Made by a program: the position numbers and the translations under genes | Shown here: piece after piece, positions 25,498 through 33,615 of the stretch | How positions within the stretch are numbered: the first letter of the stretch is position 1 | How the letters are laid out: every line of letters starts with the position of its first letter | The notes under the pieces: generated by a model | Told to the model about the DNA's origin: nothing | The model's database searches: none | Seen by the model: the letters and a program-made list of their open reading frames with translations, nothing else | Source of the DNA: Treponema_C sp050937815 | GTDB lineage: Bacteria > Spirochaetota > Spirochaetia > Treponematales > Treponemataceae | Direction: 5' to 3' | Length of the DNA stretch: 64,000 nucleotides | Assembly (NCBI RefSeq): GCF_050937815.1 | Contig: NZ_JACDIJ010000008.1 | Span: forward strand, 1 to 64,000

Positions 25498-26871
25498 CTA
25501 AATATCTGCCTTACTTAAAAGCTGTTGTAATTTTTCTTTACCCACAAGCTCTAGCGGACGGCTTTCGGCAAAGCTGATTGCCGAACGGGTAAAATCGGAA
25601 CTGGTACATACAATTCCTTTTACATAGTTTTGTTTTTTTATTTCATCTACAAGGCTTCTGAGCACGGCTTCTTCTATGGGGTCGGATTCGCGGTAAAAAA
25701 CCAATAAAACAAGCTGTTGGCGTACATTGCGCCAGTTTTCGTTTTTTGCATCGACCGCGATAATTTTACAGCCGTATTTTGTAATATTGACATCTTTCGG
25801 CGAACATTGCAAACCTTTTATGGCAACCGATTTGCACAATTCCCCGAAGGGCTGCTCGGATGCGGTAAGGTATTCTTTCATGCTGTCGTTATCCTGCAAA
25901 TCTTTATATTCTACCAGTTTTGCACTTACATCGCGAAAATTTTTATTTTTTTCGGCTATTTTTTTCCATTGGACTATTGCCAAATCTATTTTTCGCTGCA
26001 TTTCATAACAGCCGGCCAAAAAATACCGCGCATATAAGGTTTCTTTGCTTCCTTCGTCTTTTGACGTTTTTACGGCACGGTCGAACTCGTCAACGGCTTT
26101 TTCGACATTATTTGCCGCCATATAGCAAGAACCCCGTTCTATAAGCGATCTTTGACGGAATTCGGGATCGCGCAAAGCTTTTTCAAAGGCATTGACCGCT
26201 CCGGCGTAATCTTTTGAGTCTTTAAGTATTTTTCCCAAATAATAATAAAACGAAAACATATCGGGACTCAAAGACAATGCGTGATCTATGGCTTTTTTTG
26301 CTTCGCCGTACTGTTTGGATCTATAGAGAATCATACCGAGCGCCGCATAGGCTTTTCCGAAGCGTTTATTGGCTTTAATGGCCATGTTGTAATATCCGAG
26401 TGCCTGGTCGGTTTTATTTTTCTTTTCGAACAATACCGCCGCGTTATAAAAGTTTTCCGCATTTGTCGGTTCGAGTTTTGTAAGCAAAAGATATTCCTGC
26501 AAAGCTTCGTCATCGTGATTAAAACGGGCATATAATTCCGAGCTTAATTTTCTGAATTCTTTTTCGGGAATATTCATAGTGTCGAAAACCGCATTTTGGC
26601 CGACCGTTTTAAATTCCATTAAAGCCAACTCCGGCTTGTTGTCGGCTAAATATGCTTTTCCTAAATAATAATGCGCCTTATAATCGCGGCTGTCGCTTGC
26701 AATAATCGCCTTTGCCGTTTTGATTGCGGCCGTCGTTTTTCCCTGTTTTAACAATCGTTGAATACTTTCGATTTTTTTAGGAACGACAAAAGATTTAATT
26801 AAAAAAAAGGCTAAAAAACAAGCTCCCACACCGAGTACACAGATGAGAATTATCTGAAAAGTATCCATCAA
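25498..26871 (-). CDS. Membrane-anchored TPR protein with C-terminal Mrr-like domain
   Basis: 457 residues. N-terminal membrane helix at ~6-28. TPR units run from ~35 to ~330 (DYKAHYYLGKAYLADNKPELAL, FGKAYAALGMILYRSKQYGEA and others). The last ~100 residues end with GIVCTSSDFTRSAISFAESR and LVGKEKLQQLL, which resembles the second half of the Mrr/restriction-endonuclease-like fold (ITTs.FT..A ... LIDG..L). The D...ExK catalytic core is not evident, so it is probably a non-catalytic binding module. It is first in the minus-strand run reaching 21153. Confidence 0.75.
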   Translation of the reverse strand: MMDTFQIILICVLGVGACFLAFFLIKSFVVPKKIESIQRLLKQGKTTAAIKTAKAIIASDSRDYKAHYYLGKAYLADNKPELALMEFKTVGQNAVFDTMNIPEKEFRKLSSELYARFNHDDEALQEYLLLTKLEPTNAENFYNAAVLFEKKNKTDQALGYYNMAIKANKRFGKAYAALGMILYRSKQYGEAKKAIDHALSLSPDMFSFYYYLGKILKDSKDYAGAVNAFEKALRDPEFRQRSLIERGSCYMAANNVEKAVDEFDRAVKTSKDEGSKETLYARYFLAGCYEMQRKIDLAIVQWKKIAEKNKNFRDVSAKLVEYKDLQDNDSMKEYLTASEQPFGELCKSVAIKGLQCSPKDVNITKYGCKIIAVDAKNENWRNVRQQLVLLVFYRESDPIEEAVLRSLVDEIKKQNYVKGIVCTSSDFTRSAISFAESRPLELVGKEKLQQLLSKADI

Positions 26872-26887
26872 TCCTCCGATATTGTTA

Positions 26888-26916
26888 TTGAAAGAGAGTC
26901 TTTCTTATGATAGTAT
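26888..26916 (+). promoter_or_regulatory. Sigma-70-type promoter upstream of TPR operon
   Basis: TTGAAA (26888-26893), a 17-nt spacer, TAGTAT (26911-26916), followed by ATG 26946. It would drive the two TPR genes at 26946-30000. Confidence 0.55.
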
Positions 26917-26945
26917 TGACAGTAGTATAAGCGAGAACAATTACT

Positions 26946-27776
26946 ATGGATAAAAAACTCTATGTAAACAGTATAACAGTTTTCTACGGTCTTTGTATAC
27001 TGCTTTTTTTGAATTTCTTTGCTTTATATGCGCGCGACTCGCTGCCGGAAGTGTCGGATGCTTACAGTGAAGGAGAACGATTGTTTCGCATCAATCAGCC
27101 GGAAAAAGCGATACCGCTTTTACAAAAATCGTTATTGGAAAAAAAATCGGCTTTGACCGTTTATAATTATCTGGGAACGGCATATATGCAAACGGGCGAT
27201 ACCCGAAAAGCTTTGGAAATATTTTTACAGGGGACTGCAGTACCGGGAACCGATAAAAAAAGTTTATACTATAATGCCGGTAATGCCGCTTTTTTGCTTG
27301 CCGATTTTGCAAAAGCCGAAGAATATTTTTCGCTTTCGCTTGCCGCCGACTCTTCATGGGCTTCTTCGTATTTGAATAGGGCAAACACACAAGTCCATTT
27401 GGGAAAATACCGCGAAGCGATAGATGATTACAATAATTACCTTGTTTTGGCCTCCGATTCCGCTCAAAGTGCCGAAATCAAGCGTATGATCGGCGCTTTA
27501 AATGACGAATTGGCTTTTCAAGCGCAAGAAGCTTTGCGTAAAGCCGAAGAAGCCGAGCGTATTAAAAAGGAAGAACAACGTTTGCAAGCCGAGCGTGAGC
27601 GTATTGCGGCGGAAAAAGCACGCTTGGAAGCCGAAAAAGCGGCAGCCGAAGCCGAACGCAGACGAAAAATACTTGAAGAAGTATCCGCCGCTTTACAAGC
27701 CGGCTCATCGACAAATGTTTCGGCCGGCACCGAAGGAGTTTTAGATTATGAGTACGAAGAAGTTGAACTTGAATAA
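26946..27776 (+). CDS. Exported TPR protein with coiled-coil tail
   Basis: 276 residues. An N-terminal hydrophobic segment (FYGLCILLFLNFFALYA) is a signal or anchor. About four TPR units cover ~35-180. The next ~65 residues are a Glu/Lys/Arg/Ala coiled coil, then an acidic tail (DYEYEEVELE). It overlaps the next TPR gene by 29 nt, so expression is coupled. Probably a periplasmic or membrane-associated scaffold. BatE-like proteins share this TPR layout, but no Bat operon is present. Confidence 0.75.
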   Translation: MDKKLYVNSITVFYGLCILLFLNFFALYARDSLPEVSDAYSEGERLFRINQPEKAIPLLQKSLLEKKSALTVYNYLGTAYMQTGDTRKALEIFLQGTAVPGTDKKSLYYNAGNAAFLLADFAKAEEYFSLSLAADSSWASSYLNRANTQVHLGKYREAIDDYNNYLVLASDSAQSAEIKRMIGALNDELAFQAQEALRKAEEAERIKKEEQRLQAERERIAAEKARLEAEKAAAEAERRRKILEEVSAALQAGSSTNVSAGTEGVLDYEYEEVELE

Positions 27777-30000
27777 AGAAGAATGGAAAAAAAAGTGGGA
27801 CAAAGAAAGTCCCAAATACTCTTGGGACAACGCCGAAGAAAGGCTTGCCGAAAAAAAAACTCGGAATTCCTCAACCGCTTTTGAACAGGAAAAAAAAACG
27901 GCACAGTCTTCATATTCTTTCGGTAAACCGCAGTCCGTTCCTGCGGAAAAACGAAGTTCCGGCATAGGAACAACAATAAACAGTGAAAACCGCGATCCGG
28001 AAAAGCGAAAAAAACGCATACTTGTTTTGTTAGTGACCCTTGCATCCGTTTTTTGTCTTTTTTTTGCAACCTTTATTGTGGCTTCGGCCGTACGGGGGTG
28101 TCAGCAAAAACGGAATATTCCGGCTTTAAGCGCGGCGGAACGCCAAAATACGCTTGCCCTTGCGCGCAGATATATCGAGCGCGGCGAATACGATCGTGCA
28201 ATGAATTTGCTCGACCAGCTTCTTATTCAAAATGCCGAAGATGTCGAAGCGCTCGCATTAAGCGACAGCATCCTTGCATTAAAAGGGCAAGCCGATTCGA
28301 AAAACAGTCCGAAAGCCGATGTAAAGATTGATACCGGCGATATAGAACGGGCCGTTGACCGCATGGCTGCGGAAAATGCCCGTGTTGCGCGGGAAAATGC
28401 AAAAAATGCCGCCGCTTTGGCCGAAATGGTAAAAAAACAGGAAGAGCAAGCCCGTATCGAAGAAGAAGAGCGGGCGGCAAAAAAACGCGCTCAAGAACAG
28501 GCGGCGGCGGAAGAAGCAAAACGTAAAGCCTATGAACGCGCTCTTGCGGAAAAAAATGCGGAACTGCAAAAAACGCTTGCACGCATAAACGATGAAGTCG
28601 CTTCGGGGAAGGCAGGCTTGCTTTCCGGACGGTATAACGATGCGTTGGAGCATTTTAAAAAAGCGGATTCCTTATTGCCGCCCGAACCCAAAGAATTGGC
28701 CGGCGGAAAACTTGCCGAAATAGCGGGTTTGCTGTCTTCCGCCGCCCAAAGCGAACCGGATAAAGACAAACAGCTTTTATTAAAAGATGCGGCTGTCGCA
28801 TATGCGCAAAAAAGCCTTTCTTTTACGCCGGACAATCCGGTGTCGCATTATGTGCTGGGAAAAGCGGCCGCAGACGCAAAAAATTATCCTGAAGCTTTAA
28901 AAGAATTTACCTTGGCGGTTCAAAAAGATTCTTCAAATCCCCTGTATTTTTATGAATTGGGTAAAGTTCAGTACACAATGAAAAAATACGGCGAAGCCCG
29001 TTCGTCTTTTGAATCCGCCGCAAAATTTGATTCGTCTTTTCACCAAGCATGGTTTAACGCTTCGTTGGCATACAACCGATTGGGAAGAGTTGACGATGCC
29101 GTTGCTGCCCTTCGTAAAGCCGTTTCGGTGAACCCCCAGTATGATACCGCATGGCTTCAGCTTGCGCGGCTGCAAAATCAAAAAAACGATTTTACCGGAG
29201 CGGCCGCTTCATACAAAAAGGTATTGGATATAGATTCGACGAATATCAATGCGCTGCGTGAATTGGGTTCGTTATACGGCGGTCAGCAAAATTACGCCGA
29301 TGCGGAAAAATATTTTAGAAAAGCTTTAACCTATGCCGACACGGATCCGGTAACGAACTATAATTTATCGACCGCCCTGTTCGGACAAAATAAGATGGAC
29401 GATGCGCTGAGCTATGCACAAAAAGCGGTAAATGCGGCGCCTCAAAATCCGGTATATCACTATAATGCAGGGCTGATACAGGAAGTTTTGGGACGTTTCG
29501 ATGCCGCCGTAAAATCCTATGCCGCATCGCTTAAAATAGACCCGAATCACATAAAAGCGAATATAAATTTGGGCAAACTCTATCTTGATAACGGCGATAT
29601 TGAAGGTGCCTTAGCGTATTTAACAAAGGCGGTGAGTCTCGATAAAAGCAGTTTTGAAGCCGTCAATAATTTAGCCGGCGCATATTTGGCAAAAAAAGAC
29701 TATGATAATGCAATAACGTATTTTTTGACGGCATTAAAACTTGAGCCTAAAAACGAAACCGCAAAGATGAATTTGGCAGGCGCCTATGCATCCGCAAAGC
29801 AATTCGACAGTGCAAAAACACTGTATACGGAAATATTGCAGCGCAATCAAAATAATTCGGAAGCCTTTGTCGAATTGGCAAAGGTATGCATCGCTTTGCA
29901 GGATAATAAAACTGCCGAAAAATACTTGATTGCCGTTCAAGCAAAGGATCCGAATTTTCGTAAAGATGAAGTAAAGGCTTTGCTTGAATCCGTAAAATAA
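27748..30000 (+). CDS. Large membrane-anchored TPR protein
   Basis: 750 residues. The basic Lys/Trp-rich N-terminus (EEWKKKWDKESPKYSW) is cytosolic. One membrane helix at ~92-113 follows the KRKKR stop. A Glu/Ala/Lys coiled coil occupies ~185-290. From ~330 to the end there are about eleven TPR repeats with regular NPLYFYELGKVQY- or NPVYHYNAGLIQE-type helices. The array is probably periplasmic and protein-binding. The start overlaps the preceding TPR gene. Confidence 0.8.
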   Translation: MSTKKLNLNKEEWKKKWDKESPKYSWDNAEERLAEKKTRNSSTAFEQEKKTAQSSYSFGKPQSVPAEKRSSGIGTTINSENRDPEKRKKRILVLLVTLASVFCLFFATFIVASAVRGCQQKRNIPALSAAERQNTLALARRYIERGEYDRAMNLLDQLLIQNAEDVEALALSDSILALKGQADSKNSPKADVKIDTGDIERAVDRMAAENARVARENAKNAAALAEMVKKQEEQARIEEEERAAKKRAQEQAAAEEAKRKAYERALAEKNAELQKTLARINDEVASGKAGLLSGRYNDALEHFKKADSLLPPEPKELAGGKLAEIAGLLSSAAQSEPDKDKQLLLKDAAVAYAQKSLSFTPDNPVSHYVLGKAAADAKNYPEALKEFTLAVQKDSSNPLYFYELGKVQYTMKKYGEARSSFESAAKFDSSFHQAWFNASLAYNRLGRVDDAVAALRKAVSVNPQYDTAWLQLARLQNQKNDFTGAAASYKKVLDIDSTNINALRELGSLYGGQQNYADAEKYFRKALTYADTDPVTNYNLSTALFGQNKMDDALSYAQKAVNAAPQNPVYHYNAGLIQEVLGRFDAAVKSYAASLKIDPNHIKANINLGKLYLDNGDIEGALAYLTKAVSLDKSSFEAVNNLAGAYLAKKDYDNAITYFLTALKLEPKNETAKMNLAGAYASAKQFDSAKTLYTEILQRNQNNSEAFVELAKVCIALQDNKTAEKYLIAVQAKDPNFRKDEVKALLESVK

Positions 30001-30060
30001 GCGAAATCGTTAAGCGGGGCGGTTAAAACGGTTAAAAGCGCCTTTGTTTTTCGGCGCATA

Positions 30061-30120
30061 TCTTAACGCTGGCGCGTGTCTTACCGCTCAGCGCGTAGAT
30101 TTTACCGCTCAGCGCGTACG
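30061..30120. repeat. Imperfect ~20-bp tandem repeats running into the end of mutL
   Basis: Three degenerate units around TTACCGCTCAGCGCGTA occur (TTAACGCTGGCGCGTG, TTACCGCTCAGCGCGTA, TTACCGCTCAGCGCGTA). On the minus strand the mutL stop TGA (30109-30111) lies inside the last unit. Repeat contraction or expansion would change the MutL C-terminus. Confidence 0.65.
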
Positions 30121-32082
30121 TCTTACGGCTTGAAACAGTTCGTCCTTTGTGATTTTTTTCCATATCGGGCGTCCGTGTGGACAATGGGGATCTTTAAGAG
30201 AAAATATGCGGACTAAAAGTTCTTGTGCCGTTTGAGGATCCAACATATGGCCGTCCTTTACGGCGCTCCTGCATGCGCTTGTTGCAGCAAGAGAGCGGAT
30301 AATTTCGCCGGGAGCAATACGTTTGTCGAGTAAATCGCTTTGTAAATCCCGTTCCGTTCCCTGCCATTTTGCCGGCACCGATTCCGCCTCCCATCGTCCC
30401 GAACCGCAGTTTTTCATTGTAAAGCCCGCTTTTTGCAATTCGGGAAGCAGGTTTTCAAGATATATATCATCGTCGGGACTCGGCGTTTCGATAACAAGGG
30501 GAACCAGTAATGCTTGCGTTTCGCCGGCGCTTTCCAAAAAACTTTCAAACAATATGCGCTCGTGTCCGGCATGCTGATCTACAAGATATAAATCACCGTC
30601 TTTTTCCGCAATTAAAAACACACCCAAAGCCGAACCTATGTAACGCAAACTGCCGCTTTTTTGTTCCGTGCCGCCTTGTTTTTCATTGCCGTGCAGGGTA
30701 TCGCGGTTTAAGCCGTCCCCTTGTTCGTCTGCGGAAAAGGCGGTGCGTAAATCCGCTTGCGCACCGCTGCGGAAAAATGCGGCCGTCCGGTTTATGTGTG
30801 CATAAGCGTTATGACAGTCGGACAGGCGCGTATCGCTTAAGCTGCTGTTTTGTAGCGCCGTATCTTTTAGCGCCGCATTCGGCAATATATCGCTATGCCC
30901 CGTATCCGTTTGTGCGCAGTAACCTGAAAAGCGCTCACCTGCATAATCGCTGTCCGATTCGAAAAGATGTCCGTTTTGTGTTTCGTACAGGTTTTGTGCG
31001 TGCTGCCGGTTTTCCCGCGTCAAAGAACGGATACTTGCATTTTTATAAAAATTGCGAACGGCCGTGCTGATACTGTGGTGAATGGGGCCTATATCTTTAA
31101 ATCGTACTTCCTTTTTTGCAGGATGAATATTAAAGTCGACAAGCGAGGAATCTATATTTAAAAACAAACATGCCGCCGGATGAGTTCCGTTGGGAAAATA
31201 TCCTTCGGCACCGTAGTCCATAGCTTGTAAAAGAGCGTATTCCTGTACTCTTCTGCCGTTTACAAAGACATACATAAGTTTGCGGTCGCTTCGGTATATG
31301 CCGGTTTCACCGAGTACAATCGAAAAACTCCACGGTTCGCCCTGCGCTCTGCTGTCGCTGAGTCCTTTTTCGGTATCCGGATGAGAATGTATTTCATAAA
31401 AAAGAGAAGCGTGTTCGTTCATTTCCAATGCGCTGCAAAACCGTTGAGTTAAACTTTGCCCGGCGGGAAAATCAAAGCGGATTTTGGAATCGCAAATAAA
31501 ACGGAATGCCGTATTCGCAAAGGGCAGGCTTTTATCGATAAACGTTTGCTTGCATAAAGCGGTTTCGGCTTGCGGTCTTTTTAAAAAACGATGCCGTGCG
31601 GGAAAATTATCGAACAACCCCCTGCATAAAGCCGTCGTACCGGCAGGAAGCGTTGCGGGGCTTATCGTTTGTTTGCCTTCCGGTCCCGTTTCGATACGCC
31701 ATGCTTGTCCCTGTCTGCTTGAAGTGATTTCCAAACGGCTGACCGCCGCAATCGAAGCAAGGGCTTCACCGCGGAAACCGAGCGTTTTAAGCGCTTCAAG
31801 GTCGCTGTCCGATGTGATTTTACTGGTTGCATGCGGATGCGTACACAGTTCCAAATCTTCTTTACTCATTCCGCATCCGTTATCCGCAACACGTATGCAG
31901 CTTATGCCGCCGGACTCTATTTCGGCTGTAATTCTGTCGGCGCCCGCATCGACTGCATTATCCAAAAATTCGCGCAATACCGCAGCCGGACGGTCGATAA
32001 CTTCTCCTGCCGCTATTTTACGCGCAACTTCCGGGGCCAACGTTTTAACCGGTTTAATATGTATGATGTCCCTTGTGTTCAT
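30109..32082 (-). CDS. mutL: DNA mismatch repair protein MutL (endonuclease type)
   Basis: 657 residues from ATG 32082, 8 nt after the xseB stop. The upstream in-frame start (32121) lies inside xseB and is less likely. N-terminal GHKL ATPase: IAAGEVIDRPAAVLREFLDNAVDAG, ADNGCGM, GFRGEALASIAAV. The C-terminal dimerisation domain contains DQHAGHERILFE, an exact DQHA(X)2E(X)4E metal-binding motif, plus CPHGRP near the end. MutL therefore probably nicks DNA itself, as in bacteria without MutH. The linker (~360-480) is low-complexity and Asp/Ser/His-rich. Confidence 0.96.
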   Translation of the reverse strand: MNTRDIIHIKPVKTLAPEVARKIAAGEVIDRPAAVLREFLDNAVDAGADRITAEIESGGISCIRVADNGCGMSKEDLELCTHPHATSKITSDSDLEALKTLGFRGEALASIAAVSRLEITSSRQGQAWRIETGPEGKQTISPATLPAGTTALCRGLFDNFPARHRFLKRPQAETALCKQTFIDKSLPFANTAFRFICDSKIRFDFPAGQSLTQRFCSALEMNEHASLFYEIHSHPDTEKGLSDSRAQGEPWSFSIVLGETGIYRSDRKLMYVFVNGRRVQEYALLQAMDYGAEGYFPNGTHPAACLFLNIDSSLVDFNIHPAKKEVRFKDIGPIHHSISTAVRNFYKNASIRSLTRENRQHAQNLYETQNGHLFESDSDYAGERFSGYCAQTDTGHSDILPNAALKDTALQNSSLSDTRLSDCHNAYAHINRTAAFFRSGAQADLRTAFSADEQGDGLNRDTLHGNEKQGGTEQKSGSLRYIGSALGVFLIAEKDGDLYLVDQHAGHERILFESFLESAGETQALLVPLVIETPSPDDDIYLENLLPELQKAGFTMKNCGSGRWEAESVPAKWQGTERDLQSDLLDKRIAPGEIIRSLAATSACRSAVKDGHMLDPQTAQELLVRIFSLKDPHCPHGRPIWKKITKDELFQAVRRTR

Positions 32083-32089
32083 AGCCGAT

Positions 32090-32326
32090 TTATTCGTCGC
32101 CGACCGAACTGAATAAATCAAGTTCCGGTTTGTCGGCCGGAGCGGACGGTTGATTTACCAATTGCTGAATCTTTCCCTCTATTTTATCCAACTCCTTTTC
32201 CATACCCTTTGCCAAAGCGATGCCTTCTTCAAACATTTTTAAAGCATCTTCAAGTTTTATGTCCGTTTTTTTTATATCCGCACCCAATTGTTCAAGGCGC
32301 TGCAATTTTTGCTCGAAGTTTTTCAT
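32090..32326 (-). CDS. xseB: Exodeoxyribonuclease VII small subunit
   Basis: 78 residues from ATG 32326 (AAAGGAG 5 nt upstream). The frame is open to 32362, but that start has no ribosome site. The helical pair FEQKLQRLEQL and LEDALKMFEEGIALAKGMEKEL is the XseB signature, with the conserved SLEDALKLYEEG-like run. It binds the XseA coiled coil to form the nuclease that trims single-stranded DNA from both ends. The C-terminal tail (PSAPADKPELDLF) is disordered. Confidence 0.95.
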   Translation of the reverse strand: MKNFEQKLQRLEQLGADIKKTDIKLEDALKMFEEGIALAKGMEKELDKIEGKIQQLVNQPSAPADKPELDLFSSVGDE

Positions 32327-32345
32327 ATTACTCCTTTTATACCGA

Positions 32346-33563
32346 TTACTCTTTTGTAACAATAACCCGTATGTTTCCTTTATAGGGTTGTATAAGCAAG
32401 TTTTGTCCGCTTACCGTTTGGCTTGCATCTTTAATGATATGTCCGGTAACGCTGTCCGTAACAACCGAATAACCGCGTTCCAAAATACTGCGCGGATTTG
32501 CCGCCTCCAAATCTCTGCGTGCAAAGGCGATTCTTTGTTTTGCCGTATCGATGCGTTCCTGCACGGAAAACAACAGCTCTTCTTTTGCGTCGTCAAAACG
32601 CTGCAAAATCGGCTGTTCGATACTTCGAAGTTTAAGTTCCAGATTTTCCGCAGAAAAAGATTTTACCAAAAGCCGCATGTTTTGTACACGGTTTTGCATG
32701 GTTTCGCATAAAGACTGCATACCCGATTGTATATCCTGTGTAATACGGTCCAAAAGCGGAACGGCAAGTTCTGCTGCAGCCGAGGGGGTCGGTGCGCGTA
32801 TGTCGGCGGCAAAATCGCTTAATGCCCAATCGATTTCATGCCCAACTGCCGAAATAACCGGAATCTTCGATTCAAACACGGCTCTTACCGTACTTTCTTC
32901 GGAAAAGGGCAATAAGTCTTCAAGCGAACCGCCGCCCCTGCCTACGATAAGAACGTCCGCAAGCGAAAACATATTTGCCCGTCTAATTTGCATACATATT
33001 TGTTCCGCAGCTTCCGCTCCTTGAACGGCGCAGGGCAATATTGTAACCGAAACTTTCGGATTCCGTCTACGTGTAATTTGCAAAATATCGCGCAATGCCG
33101 CTCCCGTCGGGCTGGTAACGATGCCGATACGTTCGGGAAAAAAGGGCAGGGGTTGTTTTTTATCATTATCGAATAAACCTTCGGCTGCCAATTTTTGTTT
33201 GCGTTCTTCCAAAAGTTTTAAGATTTCTCCTGACCCGCTTTCTTCCATTTTTTCGACAATAATCTGATAGCTTCCGCGCAGGCCGTATACCGACAAAGAA
33301 CCGCTTGCACGCACTTTTATGCCGTCGCGGGGTATAAACGACAAGCTTCGCGCCTTGCCTTTAAAAAGAACCGCCGCTATGGCAGCCGTTTCGTCTTTAA
33401 GCGTAAAATAAATATGCCCGGTACTTGAGGGGCGGTAATTGGAAATTTCGCCTTCGATTGTTACAAACGGAAAAGAACCTTCTATAAGGTCTTTAAGCAT
33501 TTCCGTTATACGTGTTACGCTGAAAATTTCGGTGTTTTGCAGTGCGTTTTCGGGTAATGACAT
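32346..33563 (-). CDS. xseA: Exodeoxyribonuclease VII large subunit
   Basis: 405 residues, normal length. The OB-fold is at ~10-100 (FVTIEGEISNYRPSSTGHIYFTLKD). The catalytic domain has GIVTSPTGAALRDIL, VGRGGGSLEDLLPFSEE and PVISAVGHEIDWALSDFAAD, whose Asp/His residues form the active site. The coiled-coil C-terminal region ends with ERGYSVVTD. It processes single-stranded DNA in repair and is paired with xseB directly downstream. Confidence 0.96.
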   Translation of the reverse strand: MSLPENALQNTEIFSVTRITEMLKDLIEGSFPFVTIEGEISNYRPSSTGHIYFTLKDETAAIAAVLFKGKARSLSFIPRDGIKVRASGSLSVYGLRGSYQIIVEKMEESGSGEILKLLEERKQKLAAEGLFDNDKKQPLPFFPERIGIVTSPTGAALRDILQITRRRNPKVSVTILPCAVQGAEAAEQICMQIRRANMFSLADVLIVGRGGGSLEDLLPFSEESTVRAVFESKIPVISAVGHEIDWALSDFAADIRAPTPSAAAELAVPLLDRITQDIQSGMQSLCETMQNRVQNMRLLVKSFSAENLELKLRSIEQPILQRFDDAKEELLFSVQERIDTAKQRIAFARRDLEAANPRSILERGYSVVTDSVTGHIIKDASQTVSGQNLLIQPYKGNIRVIVTKE

Positions 33564-33615
33564 CCGTTATCCTTTACAATACTTGTGTGCGATTCTACAA
33601 GTTTCGCTTTTAAAT

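Larger units (their letters stand above)
30109..33563 (-). other. xseA-xseB-mutL operon
   Basis: Three DNA-repair genes read in the same direction with gaps of 19 and 7 nt. They are probably one transcript, since no terminator or promoter is visible between them. Confidence 0.7.

Noticed and set aside
30510..31070. 186-codon frame opposite mutL
   Set aside because: It is within the MutL linker on the opposite strand, with no family resemblance.
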